Shown in pieces: positions 25,793-33,980 of a stretch of 64,000 nucleotides of DNA (positions are counted from its first letter, which is position 1; each line of letters starts with the position of its first letter). The notes under the pieces are model-generated. The model saw only the letters and a program-made list of their open reading frames with translations, had not been told where the DNA came from and ran no database searches. Where the stretch lies: the NCBI RefSeq assembly GCF_005862305.2, contig NZ_CP054021.1:2170001-2234000 (forward strand), given 5' to 3'. Source of the DNA: Rhizobium indicum (lineage in GTDB: Bacteria > Pseudomonadota > Alphaproteobacteria > Rhizobiales > Rhizobiaceae). The position numbers and the translations under genes were made by a program.

Positions 25793-27271
25793 ATGACATC
25801 ATTGTACTGGAAGAGTTTTGTCTGGTTTTGCCTGTGCGTCACACTCTCCACTCCGGCATGGTCCGCCGGCGGCGTCATGATCCCCGGCTACGCGCCAGCG
25901 ACCGGCGTCGAGCGCAGCTACCGCGTTCAAAAAGCGACCGAGACCGATATGTCGTTCTGGTTCGACAAATCAGGCACCCCGCCGGTGACGGCGCGCGGCG
26001 CGTTTCGCCAGGCTATGACCGTCCTGTCGCGGGATGAAGACGGCATGCGGGTCCGCTGGTCCCTCAGCGCCGATTTGCCGGAAGGCATTGCGGGCCTTGC
26101 CGACAGCTATCAGATGAACCTGCTCTATCGCAATTCCCTCACGGCCTATGGCACCGCGACGCTCGAACTCGAAACGGACCTGAACGGCAACCCGCGCGAT
26201 CTCTCCGGTGTCGATCAGATCGTGGCACACATGCGGAAGGTGGCGGCCAATGGACCGGGTGGAGTTCCCGCGGCACCACAAAGCGGGGTCTATGACATCA
26301 TCGCCAAGCTGGAGGCAAACCCTCTTCAAATTGTTGCCGCCTTGGTGCCGGAGGCGCAACTGCTCGCCACGGGACAATCCTACAAGGATGAGACCATGGA
26401 CATCGGACCGGCCTCGGCGACCTCGCGGGACGAAGATTATGGCGGCGTCAGTGTTCCGGTGACATCGACCTGGACCCTGAAATCCACCGACGCGACCGCA
26501 CACACGGCAACCCTTTCCCTGTCGGAGGAAGCCGACGCTTCGGCATTCAGCCAATCGCAGCAGCCGGCGATCGCAAATTTGATCAGCGGCTTTGCCGAGC
26601 GGGCAAAGAACCTCACCGCCGATCAGCTGGCTTCCGTCAAACGCGCCAGCAAGAGCCGAAGCGTCGAGCTCGTGGTGTCCCTGAACGATGGTTCGACGCT
26701 TGAAGCGTCGGAGATCGTCACCGTTGAGGCAGGCGGGACGAGGTTGCGCACATACACCCACATCCAACGCGAGGATATGCCGGCCAGCCTGCTGCTCCCC
26801 GCCGTGCTGACAGCAAAAGACCTGCAGGCGCCCGATTTGCATATCGAGCCGCTGCCATCGGCCAAGGCCGGGCCGGGCATCCTGGATGAGCTTTCGACAC
26901 CGCCTGCTCCGCCGACGGCACCGCAAGAGGCGGCCATTGCTGCAGACAATGACGCGGCCAAGGCGATCGCGCCTGTCTCGCTTGAGGTGAAGAGTGCGGA
27001 GGTAACCCTGTCTCCCGTGTCCTACGACCATGGCCTGAATATCGTGCTCACCCCGGAAAGCGCCGCTACATTCCGCGATTTCACGCAGGCGGTATTGGGA
27101 CGACAAACGCAGATGCTGATCAACGACGAGGTCGTCATGGAACCCTGGATGAGGGAGCCGATCATGGATGGTCGCATCGTTCTGGCGGGAACGGATAGGA
27201 AAGATCTGGAATCGATGGCGGAACAGTTGAGGGTTCCCGGGGCCAAGATTCTCGTCCGGTTACGCCCATGA
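25793..27271 (+). CDS. Secreted protein with a SecD-P1-like C-terminal domain
   Basis: This 492-residue protein has a signal peptide (FVWFCLCVTLSTPAWS) and a long extracytoplasmic part rich in Ala, Thr and Ser. Near residues 390-410 there is a Pro/Ala-rich linker (STPPAPPTAPQ). The last 85 residues resemble the head subdomain of SecD P1: LNIVLTPESAATFRDFTQ, then LINDEVVMEPWMREPI and GRIVLAG. SecD proteins place this domain in a membrane protein; here it stands alone without transmembrane helices. The function is unknown; the start at 25793 replaces an upstream open frame. Confidence 0.68.
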   Translation: MTSLYWKSFVWFCLCVTLSTPAWSAGGVMIPGYAPATGVERSYRVQKATETDMSFWFDKSGTPPVTARGAFRQAMTVLSRDEDGMRVRWSLSADLPEGIAGLADSYQMNLLYRNSLTAYGTATLELETDLNGNPRDLSGVDQIVAHMRKVAANGPGGVPAAPQSGVYDIIAKLEANPLQIVAALVPEAQLLATGQSYKDETMDIGPASATSRDEDYGGVSVPVTSTWTLKSTDATAHTATLSLSEEADASAFSQSQQPAIANLISGFAERAKNLTADQLASVKRASKSRSVELVVSLNDGSTLEASEIVTVEAGGTRLRTYTHIQREDMPASLLLPAVLTAKDLQAPDLHIEPLPSAKAGPGILDELSTPPAPPTAPQEAAIAADNDAAKAIAPVSLEVKSAEVTLSPVSYDHGLNIVLTPESAATFRDFTQAVLGRQTQMLINDEVVMEPWMREPIMDGRIVLAGTDRKDLESMAEQLRVPGAKILVRLRP

Positions 27272-27297
27272 GGGCGCCAGCTGTGTAAAGGCGGACT

Positions 27298-27594
27298 TCA
27301 ATCTTTCGCTTCAGAGATCAGACGTATCAGAGTTCCGTCACTCGCCGCGGCACTGATTGCCGTTGCGATCTGCCGGAACGGCCCACGCGCGACGAGCGTC
27401 TCTGGCGGAGGGTGTTTTCCGGGACCCGGATCGATAAAGGCTGAGCACTCATGACCCGAGTCGAGCATTGCCATGTACGATGTCGTAACAATCGTTTCGC
27501 CGCAGGCGGCGCATCGAAGAATGTAGGAACCGCGGTGGACGATCGATTCTGTTTTGTCCAATCCGCAGGACGGGCAGGCCAACATATTGGTCAT
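27298..27594 (-). CDS. Zinc-ribbon-like small protein
   Basis: This 98-residue protein has two CxxC pairs (CPSC near residue 6 and CAAC near residue 28), spaced as in zinc ribbons, followed by a linker and the RGPFRQIATAISAA helix. A third Cys (HECSAF) follows. It lies 28 bases after a small membrane-protein gene on the same strand, so the two are probably co-transcribed. The function is unknown. Confidence 0.6.
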   Translation of the reverse strand: MTNMLACPSCGLDKTESIVHRGSYILRCAACGETIVTTSYMAMLDSGHECSAFIDPGPGKHPPPETLVARGPFRQIATAISAAASDGTLIRLISEAKD

Positions 27595-27622
27595 TGCTTC
27601 ACTCCAGCATGAGCACGCGGCT

Positions 27623-27805
27623 CTAGGAAGCGGCGGCCAGAACGATGGCGATCGCGAGCAGCAACGGACCCATCCACTTGAAATGGCGAACCAACGGCGG
27701 CCGGCTGGCCGGCTTGCCTGGATATGGCAGATAACCAAGGCCGACGGACGTCATCCACAGGCCGGCGCAAAACATGATGATTTCGTCGATATAGGCTGCG
27801 ATCAT
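27623..27805 (-). CDS. Small membrane protein
   Basis: This 60-residue protein has two hydrophobic segments (IIMFCAGLWMTSVGLGYL and MGPLLLAIAIVLAAA) joined by a basic/proline loop (PGKPASRPPLVRHFKW), giving a hairpin in the inner membrane. The ATG at 27805 has CAGGAAAG upstream. It is the first gene of a two-gene unit with the zinc-ribbon protein. The function is unknown. Confidence 0.55.
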   Translation of the reverse strand: MIAAYIDEIIMFCAGLWMTSVGLGYLPYPGKPASRPPLVRHFKWMGPLLLAIAIVLAAAS

Positions 27806-28003
27806 GACTTTCCTGCCTTCGGATCGGTGCGATATCTCCGTCTCCGCGTCCGATACCACTCATCCTACCCATCAGCACGGCCAGACGGAAGAGAAGAGTG
27901 GATCTGAGAGATTAAACTTTGGGTAGCATAATTACCTCGAATCCCCTAGTCATTCGAACTCGTACACACGAATCCGCTAGAGCCACTTTCTCGGGAATGT
28001 TTC

Positions 28004-28525
28004 ATGCACAACGCCAAATTCATTCGTTACGCCGCCTTCTCTGCTTGCGTCGCTTTTGCGGCATTTCAGGCCGGGCAGGTTCTGGCCGATTCGGCCAATG
28101 ACAAGTTCTTTGACGCAGCCCTTTGCAAGCCGCCCTATACGATGACATCGGCAATGAAGATCTATGATGTCGTGGAAGCTCTGGCCAAGCCGGACACATC
28201 ATCCTTGGGCGCGGCGATCTACAAACTCCCGAACCAGATAGGCCGCGACGGCTTTAAGTCGACCGAGATTTTCTTTGCTAACAACGCTGTTGGCGTCTTG
28301 ATCGAGGGCGAACGCGCCGACGATCTGGCCGCGAAATACGGTTTGAAGCCGGAGACCTCGGACCTGCTCGGCACATCCACCAAGGGCTATTCGCGCGAGC
28401 TGCCGGCAGATCTGCAGCCGGAACCCGGAATGGCCGGCCCCGGAAAGGTCTCCATCGTTGCCCGCCAAGGCAACGCCCTGCCAGGCAAAACCTTGCTGGC
28501 GTGTGAATTCGTTCAGGATTTCTAA
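28004..28525 (+). CDS. Secreted hypothetical protein
   Basis: This 173-residue protein has a signal peptide (MHNAKFIRYAAFSACVAF, cleavage probably after VLA). The mature part has alternating helices and strands (VVEALAKPDTSSLGA, STEIFFANNAVGVLIEGERAD) and two cysteines (ALCKPP, LLACEF), so a disulfide is possible. GGGA upstream of the ATG is weak. It is followed by the DUF982 gene in the same direction, 175 bases on. No domain is recognised. Confidence 0.65.
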   Translation: MHNAKFIRYAAFSACVAFAAFQAGQVLADSANDKFFDAALCKPPYTMTSAMKIYDVVEALAKPDTSSLGAAIYKLPNQIGRDGFKSTEIFFANNAVGVLIEGERADDLAAKYGLKPETSDLLGTSTKGYSRELPADLQPEPGMAGPGKVSIVARQGNALPGKTLLACEFVQDF

Positions 28526-28700
28526 GAGGCGTCGCATAAGCGCGCAAAACGGCGGGATGAAACCCTTTTCGAAAACCACATCCCAGCAGTTCGCTGCTCG
28601 AGAAAAGCATCTCGTTCATACCGTACTCGCCACGCCGGATGAATCGCCCTATGTGTGCAGGCTGCAGCGGCAGAGAACACGCAGTGGAGATCCTGAGATC

Positions 28701-28946
28701 ATGCAAACCATTTGGAAGAAGCCGGTAACGCTCGCCCTTGAAGGGCCGGATCAGTGGGTGGTGATCCAGACGACCCAGGCCGCGACATGGGCGCTGGTCG
28801 AAGATTGGCCGACCGAAGAGGGGCCGGCCTTGGATAGAGCCTGTGCGGTTTGCGCCGATGTCATGGCGGGAAAACGAAACCGGGAAGAGGCGCGGCAGGC
28901 GTTCATCGACGCTGCTATCGAAGCCGGAATCCCGATTAAGGAATAG
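28701..28946 (+). CDS. DUF982 protein
   Basis: This 81-residue protein matches the rhizobial DUF982 family, usually 70-90 residues and present in many paralogues. It has WKKPVTLALEGPDQWVVIQTTQAA (shortened: PVTLALEG, QWVVIQT), then WALVEDWP and AFIDAAIEAGIPI. The family function is not established. Its last 11 bases overlap the convergent adenylate cyclase gene. Confidence 0.85.
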   Translation: MQTIWKKPVTLALEGPDQWVVIQTTQAATWALVEDWPTEEGPALDRACAVCADVMAGKRNREEARQAFIDAAIEAGIPIKE

Positions 28947-30831
28947 GGCCAGGAGGCTCTGCTAGCTGAACTTCCATCCGGTCGGCGAGAGCCAGGTAGC
29001 GCGGATGGTTCCGGAGAGGATCTAGGTCGCTGTCCTTTTTCATCCAGGCCACGACCGATGCGACATAGGTAGGCGACCCGGACGCCTGCCGCTCAAGGCA
29101 GGCGATGGCCTCTGCAGGTTTGCCGAGCTTCGCATAGCAACAAGCGAGATTATAGAGGACTCTGAGATCGTCCCCAGCGATTGCGGCGGCACGGGACGCC
29201 CACGACGCTCCACGCTCCATCTCGCCCAAATCCGCCAGCAAACAGCCGCCGTAGCACATAAGGATCGGCTCGTCGGGATGTGCGGCGATCTCTCCTTCTA
29301 TCAGTCGGAGGCATTCTCGCGCCGACTGTACCGCCTCTTGATGGTGTCCAAGGGATACATGGACCGCTCGCAACTGGTCCCAGGCCCGATAATCATCTGG
29401 CTTCAAGGTGATGGTGCGCTCATAGAAGCCGCGCGCCCTTTCGAACTGGCCCTGCGCGTGAAAATTGCGCCCATGGAAGAAGTTCGCCTCGAAAGAGGTC
29501 GGATCTCGTTCGAGGGCGAGCTCAAACTCGGCCTCCGCCTCAGCGCGTAGGCCCTTGCTAAACATTGCGATGCCTCGCGATGCATGGGCGTCGGCGAGAC
29601 CTGGATCGAGCTCCAGAGCCCGGTCGGCGTTGCCTATGATGTTGTCATATGTGGCGGTCGGATCGTTGGCGAGCAGAAGGTAGGAGTCGCAGTCGGCCAG
29701 TCCGGCATATGCCCGCGCATAGAGCGGATCGACGTCGATGGCCTTCGCGAATAGACCCCGGGCTGCCTTTATGCTCCTCGATTCGTGTCCACGGTTAAAG
29801 AACGATCGCCCCATCAGATAAATTTGATAGGCCTCCAGATTGTCGGTTCCCCGCTTGGTGATGGTCTCAAGCTCCTTTGCGAGGAGCCGCACCTTTAGCG
29901 CGTCGACAATGTGCTTGGAGATTTCGTCCTGCAGCGCGAAGATATCTTCAAGGTCGCGGTCGTACCGCTCCGCCCACACGTGCCGGCCATCCATTCCATT
30001 GATGAGCTGAGCCGCAATGCGCACTTTGGTTCCGGCCTTGCGCACGCTGCCTTCCAGCACATAGCGCGCGCCGAGTTCGCGTCCCACCTGCTTGATGTCC
30101 ACGGAGCGACCTTTGTAGACAAAGCTTGAATTGCGGGCGATGACGCTGAGCGCCGACACTTTCGCAAGATCGGTAATGATGTCCTCAGTGACGCCGTCAC
30201 TGAAGTATTCCTGTTCCGGATCGCCGCTCATGTTGGTGAACGGCAGCACCGCGATAGACGCGCCGTCGCGCTCGGCGGCGGCCGCCGCAGCGGGCCGCTT
30301 CGGCGGCGACCATGGGTGTGCGAAGCGCGCCATATGGACTTGTATGGGCCTCTCATGATTCTTCACGGAATGTTGGCCGAAATCCTCGAAATCGATCCCC
30401 AACCCGTTGCCGATGTGATCGCGCACAATGCCGGCGATCGCGACCCCGCCGGGATCGGCAAGGGATTGCAGGCGCGCCGCGACGTTGACCCCGTCACCAT
30501 GGATGTCGTCGCCATCGACGATGATGTAGCCGAGATTGACCCCGATGCGATATACGAGGCGGTCCTGGGCGGCCTCCTGAGGTTCGGCTCTAGCCATCCC
30601 GCGTTGAACCTCGGTCGCGCACCTTACGGCATCGGCGACACTGGCGAACTCCACCAGCATCCCATCACCCATCAGCTTGACGATCCGTCCGTTGTGAGCG
30701 GCAATACAGGGGTCGACCAAGTCATGCCGCAACGACTTGAGGCGGCTCAGCGTACTGATGTCATCGATTTCCATCAAACGGGTGTAGCCGACGATGTCAG
30801 CTGAGAGGATCGCCGACAGCCTGCGTTGCAT
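28936..30831 (-). CDS. Class III adenylate cyclase with TolB-like and TPR regions (soluble)
   Basis: This 631-residue protein has an N-terminal class III cyclase domain (about 1-175) with the metal Asp in SADIVGYT, second Asp in KLMGDG, adenine-type Lys, and NVAARL as the transition-state Asn-Arg. A TolB-N-like segment follows (AVLPFTNMSGD, then DGVTEDIITDLAK), then several TPR helices to the end. No membrane span is visible, unlike its neighbour at 31435. The ATG at 30831 is used; a GTG five codons earlier is possible. It probably makes cAMP; the signal is unknown. Confidence 0.85.
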   Translation of the reverse strand: MQRRLSAILSADIVGYTRLMEIDDISTLSRLKSLRHDLVDPCIAAHNGRIVKLMGDGMLVEFASVADAVRCATEVQRGMARAEPQEAAQDRLVYRIGVNLGYIIVDGDDIHGDGVNVAARLQSLADPGGVAIAGIVRDHIGNGLGIDFEDFGQHSVKNHERPIQVHMARFAHPWSPPKRPAAAAAAERDGASIAVLPFTNMSGDPEQEYFSDGVTEDIITDLAKVSALSVIARNSSFVYKGRSVDIKQVGRELGARYVLEGSVRKAGTKVRIAAQLINGMDGRHVWAERYDRDLEDIFALQDEISKHIVDALKVRLLAKELETITKRGTDNLEAYQIYLMGRSFFNRGHESRSIKAARGLFAKAIDVDPLYARAYAGLADCDSYLLLANDPTATYDNIIGNADRALELDPGLADAHASRGIAMFSKGLRAEAEAEFELALERDPTSFEANFFHGRNFHAQGQFERARGFYERTITLKPDDYRAWDQLRAVHVSLGHHQEAVQSARECLRLIEGEIAAHPDEPILMCYGGCLLADLGEMERGASWASRAAAIAGDDLRVLYNLACCYAKLGKPAEAIACLERQASGSPTYVASVVAWMKKDSDLDPLRNHPRYLALADRMEVQLAEPPGPIP

Positions 30832-31434
30832 CGGAAGACCCCACACCCTGTTGACCGCAATGCTTGATCGTAGCGCTTAGAATCCGGCGCAATCATGTCG
30901 GGAAAATAGCAGACGCTAAAGGTGAGCCGCTGGGTGGCCGCTTTGGGTGCAATTGGCTCCTCCGGAAACACTGACGCCCTAAGCCGCTGCCGGGCGACCA
31001 TCCAATTATGGTACCCTGGCTGTAGCGGTCGTTGATGACGGCGATAAAGACGGGAGCATCTGCTTTGGTGGCGTATTCCAGAGCCTCTTCTTGCGCAAGG
31101 GATCGTTACCTGCAGAGGCCGAGACGAGATCGCGCGGGGCTTCGCGTAGAGCCCGGCCTGCTAGGGTGCGCCATCACGGGGTGAATCGGAGAGCCTCAAG
31201 AAGCAGCTGGAAAGCCGGTGAAGACCGGCGACGGGAGGAATACGGCGAATCGGCAGTGCGGTTCTCGGCAGTTCGCCGGCCTGGAAAACCCGCCGAAGCA
31301 GTTCATGGCGGGCGGTGACGCCATATCAGCGGTGGTCCCTGTTCTGGAGCAGCGCCTCATTGAGCTGGATGCCTATGAAGAGCTGTCCAAGTCCACGAAC
31401 GGATCGTTCTAAAACCGCGACGCTGACAGGAACG
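30832..31434. other. Gap between adenylate cyclases, possible decayed coding sequence
   Basis: About 600 bases with no confident gene. On the minus strand an open stretch between 30893 and 31105 reads SLAQEEALEYATKADAPV and continues VFIAVINDRYSQGT, which is protein-like but has no start. On the plus strand a GTG-started 64-codon frame at 31218-31412 ends in VPVLEQRLIELDAYEEL. Either may be a remnant; I recognise neither. The promoter of the soluble cyclase must lie near 30850-30900. Confidence 0.4.
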
Positions 31435-33306
31435 TCAAGCCGTCTCCGGGGCTTTGGCTCTCGCTAGGTCCTGCAGGAACTCTTCCATCAAGGGCTCGTC
31501 GCCGAACCGGCGATAAGCCCTTTCCGCTTCCAGCGAGAATGCCGGATGGGCTTCAACAAGGCTCGCCATGGTAGCCTGCGCCTTTTCAAGCTCTCCGCTT
31601 CCACCCTGCAACGCGGCTTGGATGAGAAGGCAATTCACATCGCGGGGCGCTCTGACAAGACACTCGCTGATGACCGTGGCCGCCTCTTCGCGGCGGCCAT
31701 CGGCATAAAGCGCCTGACCATGCACGTAGGCATAGTATTCCGGCGCCATGGGGTGCAGTCGGCGCGCCCGCTCCGCGTTGGCGACAGCGTCCGGATAGTC
31801 TCCGAACCGGACCTGCGCTTTGGCCAGCGCAATCATACTGTCGGGATCGTTGGGGTTCAGTTCGACCGCACGCTGCGCCGCCTGAAGTCCGCCGGAATAG
31901 TCCGCCTGCAGCGCAAGTCCGAAACTGATTACCTGATATCCAAAACCGAGATTGGGATCGAGCCGCACGGCCTGCCGCGCCTCACTGAGCCCCAAATCCA
32001 GCTCGGGCGCTGCGGCTTGACCGCCGGGCCTTTGCGCCACTTCGCCGATATAGGTCAACGCAAGGCCTGCGCGGGCTGCGGCATAAGCCGGGTCCATTTC
32101 CAGGGCGCGCTGGTACAGGCCACGGGCGGCGAGAATAGCGTTATGGTCAGTGGCGCCGTGCCGGTAACGGTCGCGGGCCTGCAAGACTAGATCATAGGCC
32201 TGCAGACTATCCGTCGGCCGCAGCGCCGCCGCTGCCGCTTCGCTTCGGCCGATATAGGGCGCGAGTTGCGCGACGATTTCCGTGGTGAGCTCGCTCTGGA
32301 CGGTGAAAACGTCAGCAACCTTCTTGTCGAAGCTGCGCGACCATAAGTGCGCGCCCGTGCCTACATCAATGAGCTGCGCCGAAACGCGGAGCTGGTCGCC
32401 TTCCCGGCGCGCGCTGCCTTCAACCACGTAATCAACGCCAAGCTTTGCCGCGAGCTTACGCACATCCGTCTCCTGACTGCGCACGGCATAGGTGGAATCG
32501 CGGGCGATGACCTGAAGCTCGGGATTACGAGCGAGCGCCGTGGTCACGTCCTCGGTCAGTCCGTCCGCAAAGTAAGGCTGGTTGCCGCTGCCGCTCATGG
32601 TTGCGAACGGCATGACGGCAATCGAGGGCCTGGGGTCTGCACGGGCCTGGTCCAGAGAGAGTGCAGCCGGGATGCCGCTCACCATCGCTGCCAGCGGAAG
32701 AGGTGAAATCTGGGTGCCGATAAGAATGAGAGCGATGGCAGCAACGCCATAAGACCAGCGCGCCGCGCTGCAGCGCAGGACATGTGGCACCTGCCGCCAG
32801 ATCGACCAGGAAGAGCCCGCCCGCCTTACGCGGTACACTTCAAGCAGCTCGGGAATATTCTTGGCGCGCCTGCGGCCGACTCGCGCGAACAGATCGCCGC
32901 GGTTGCGCTCGGCGGCCATCACCACAGCGCCGCTGACGAATATCTGGCCGGGCTCGGTCATGGCTTCAAGCCGGGCCGCGACGTTCACCCCATCCCCATA
33001 GACATCACCATTATCCTCGATGACATCACCGAGGTTGATGCCGATACGCAGCTTGAAAGGCCCGTCGTCAAAACCTTGCTGGATGGCAAGTGCCGCATCA
33101 ACGGCCGCGTTGACGCTCGGGAACATCGCAAGGAAGCCGTCACCCGTCGTTTTGAAGGTGGTTCCGCCATGGCGGGCGACAGTCGGGTCGATCAGATGGT
33201 CAAAAACGGTGCGCAGCTCTGCATAGGTGGAAGACTCGTCCTCGGCCATCAGCCGGCTATAGCCGACGATATCAGCGGCCATGATTGCCGCGAGCTTGCG
33301 TTGCAT
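31435..33306 (-). CDS. Class III adenylate cyclase with membrane span, TolB-like and TPR regions
   Basis: This 623-residue paralogue of the protein at 28936 has the N-terminal cyclase domain (AADIVGYSRLM, FKTTGDGFLAMF, GVNVAARLEAM) and keeps the metal Asp, Lys and Asn-Arg residues. A hydrophobic span (WSYGVAAIALILIG, about residues 185-200) follows, then the TolB-N-like AVMPFATMSGSG, DGLTEDVTTALA and TPR helices, so the TolB/TPR part would lie outside the cytoplasm. GGGAGAC precedes the start. Transcribed in the same direction as its paralogue, about 600 bases before it. Confidence 0.87.
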   Translation of the reverse strand: MQRKLAAIMAADIVGYSRLMAEDESSTYAELRTVFDHLIDPTVARHGGTTFKTTGDGFLAMFPSVNAAVDAALAIQQGFDDGPFKLRIGINLGDVIEDNGDVYGDGVNVAARLEAMTEPGQIFVSGAVVMAAERNRGDLFARVGRRRAKNIPELLEVYRVRRAGSSWSIWRQVPHVLRCSAARWSYGVAAIALILIGTQISPLPLAAMVSGIPAALSLDQARADPRPSIAVMPFATMSGSGNQPYFADGLTEDVTTALARNPELQVIARDSTYAVRSQETDVRKLAAKLGVDYVVEGSARREGDQLRVSAQLIDVGTGAHLWSRSFDKKVADVFTVQSELTTEIVAQLAPYIGRSEAAAAALRPTDSLQAYDLVLQARDRYRHGATDHNAILAARGLYQRALEMDPAYAAARAGLALTYIGEVAQRPGGQAAAPELDLGLSEARQAVRLDPNLGFGYQVISFGLALQADYSGGLQAAQRAVELNPNDPDSMIALAKAQVRFGDYPDAVANAERARRLHPMAPEYYAYVHGQALYADGRREEAATVISECLVRAPRDVNCLLIQAALQGGSGELEKAQATMASLVEAHPAFSLEAERAYRRFGDEPLMEEFLQDLARAKAPETA

Positions 33307-33489
33307 TTCAGTCTCCCAACGGAGTGGCTTGGCACACGGCCGTCACTGCTAACAATTGGTGTGCAGCGATCATTCAGACTAGTCCTGCAATTCGGGAAGC
33401 GGTAATCAATACAGCTCATAAATGCGTGAATATTTAGACGGTCCGTCAATTTGGCGGTCCGCCGGCCTCTACTTCGTCTGGAGCCGTCC

Positions 33490-33777
33490 CGTCGCCTCAC
33501 CGATGAGGGCGAGCGCGATCACGCGAAGGCCGCGCTGGAGCGAGCGTTCGCGGCGTTGCGTCCTGACACGCGCGGGACTGAGGAGAAGATCGACGCGTCG
33601 CCCGCCTCATGCGGAAGAAGGCAACGCAAGGGCCGATACCTTTCCGCCGCGCCTACCTTCGCTCCGTTATCGATCAGGTCGAAGTCGATGGAAACCGCAT
33701 CTTCGGAAGGCGGGACGTTCTGGAACGTCTGGTGATGAGCGGAGAGGCTGCGGCTGGAGCGCCCAGTTTTGTATGGA
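33490..33777 (+). pseudogene. Serine-recombinase C-terminal remnant with frameshift
   Basis: Two frames together read like the C-terminus of a large serine recombinase. First comes ERDHAKAALERAFAALRPD and EEKIDA; then, one base out of frame, LMRKKATQGPIPFRRAYLR, VIDQVEVDGNRIFGRRDVL and SFVWKNG. The break is near 33600, where GCGTCGCCC would read GCGTTCGCCC if one T were restored. The catalytic N-terminal domain is gone. It lies directly against the 3' end of tRNA-Arg. Confidence 0.65.
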
Positions 33778-33781
33778 AAAA

Positions 33782-33858
33782 TGGCGCACCCGAAGAGATT
33801 CGAACTCCTGACCCCCAGATTCGTAGTCTGGTGCTCTATCCAGCTGAGCTACGGGTGC
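33782..33858 (-). tRNA. tRNA-Arg (anticodon ACG)
   Basis: 77-nt cloverleaf on the minus strand: acceptor GCACCCG/CGGGTGC, D-arm GCTCAGCTGGATAGAGC, anticodon stem CCAGA/TCTGG with loop CTACGAA (anticodon ACG), T-arm containing GTTCGAATC, discriminator G and an encoded CCA. ACG reads CGN arginine codons after A34 deamination. Confidence 0.95.
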
Positions 33859-33980
33859 GTGCAAAATGCGGCGGTGCCGCTTGCGTGGCGATCCTCTAAA
33901 ACGTCCGTCGGGACAATGCAAGAGCATTTCTGAAAAAATCGCGTCTTTGTCTGCCCGAAGCTACGCCTTACGAAACCCCG

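Noticed and set aside
31218..31412. A small plus-strand gene starting at GTG
   Set aside because: No Shine-Dalgarno, no recognisable family; kept only as a note on the gap.
33700..33900. Attachment-site direct repeat of the tRNA-Arg 3' end
   Set aside because: I looked by eye for a second copy of the tRNA 3' segment in the window and found none.
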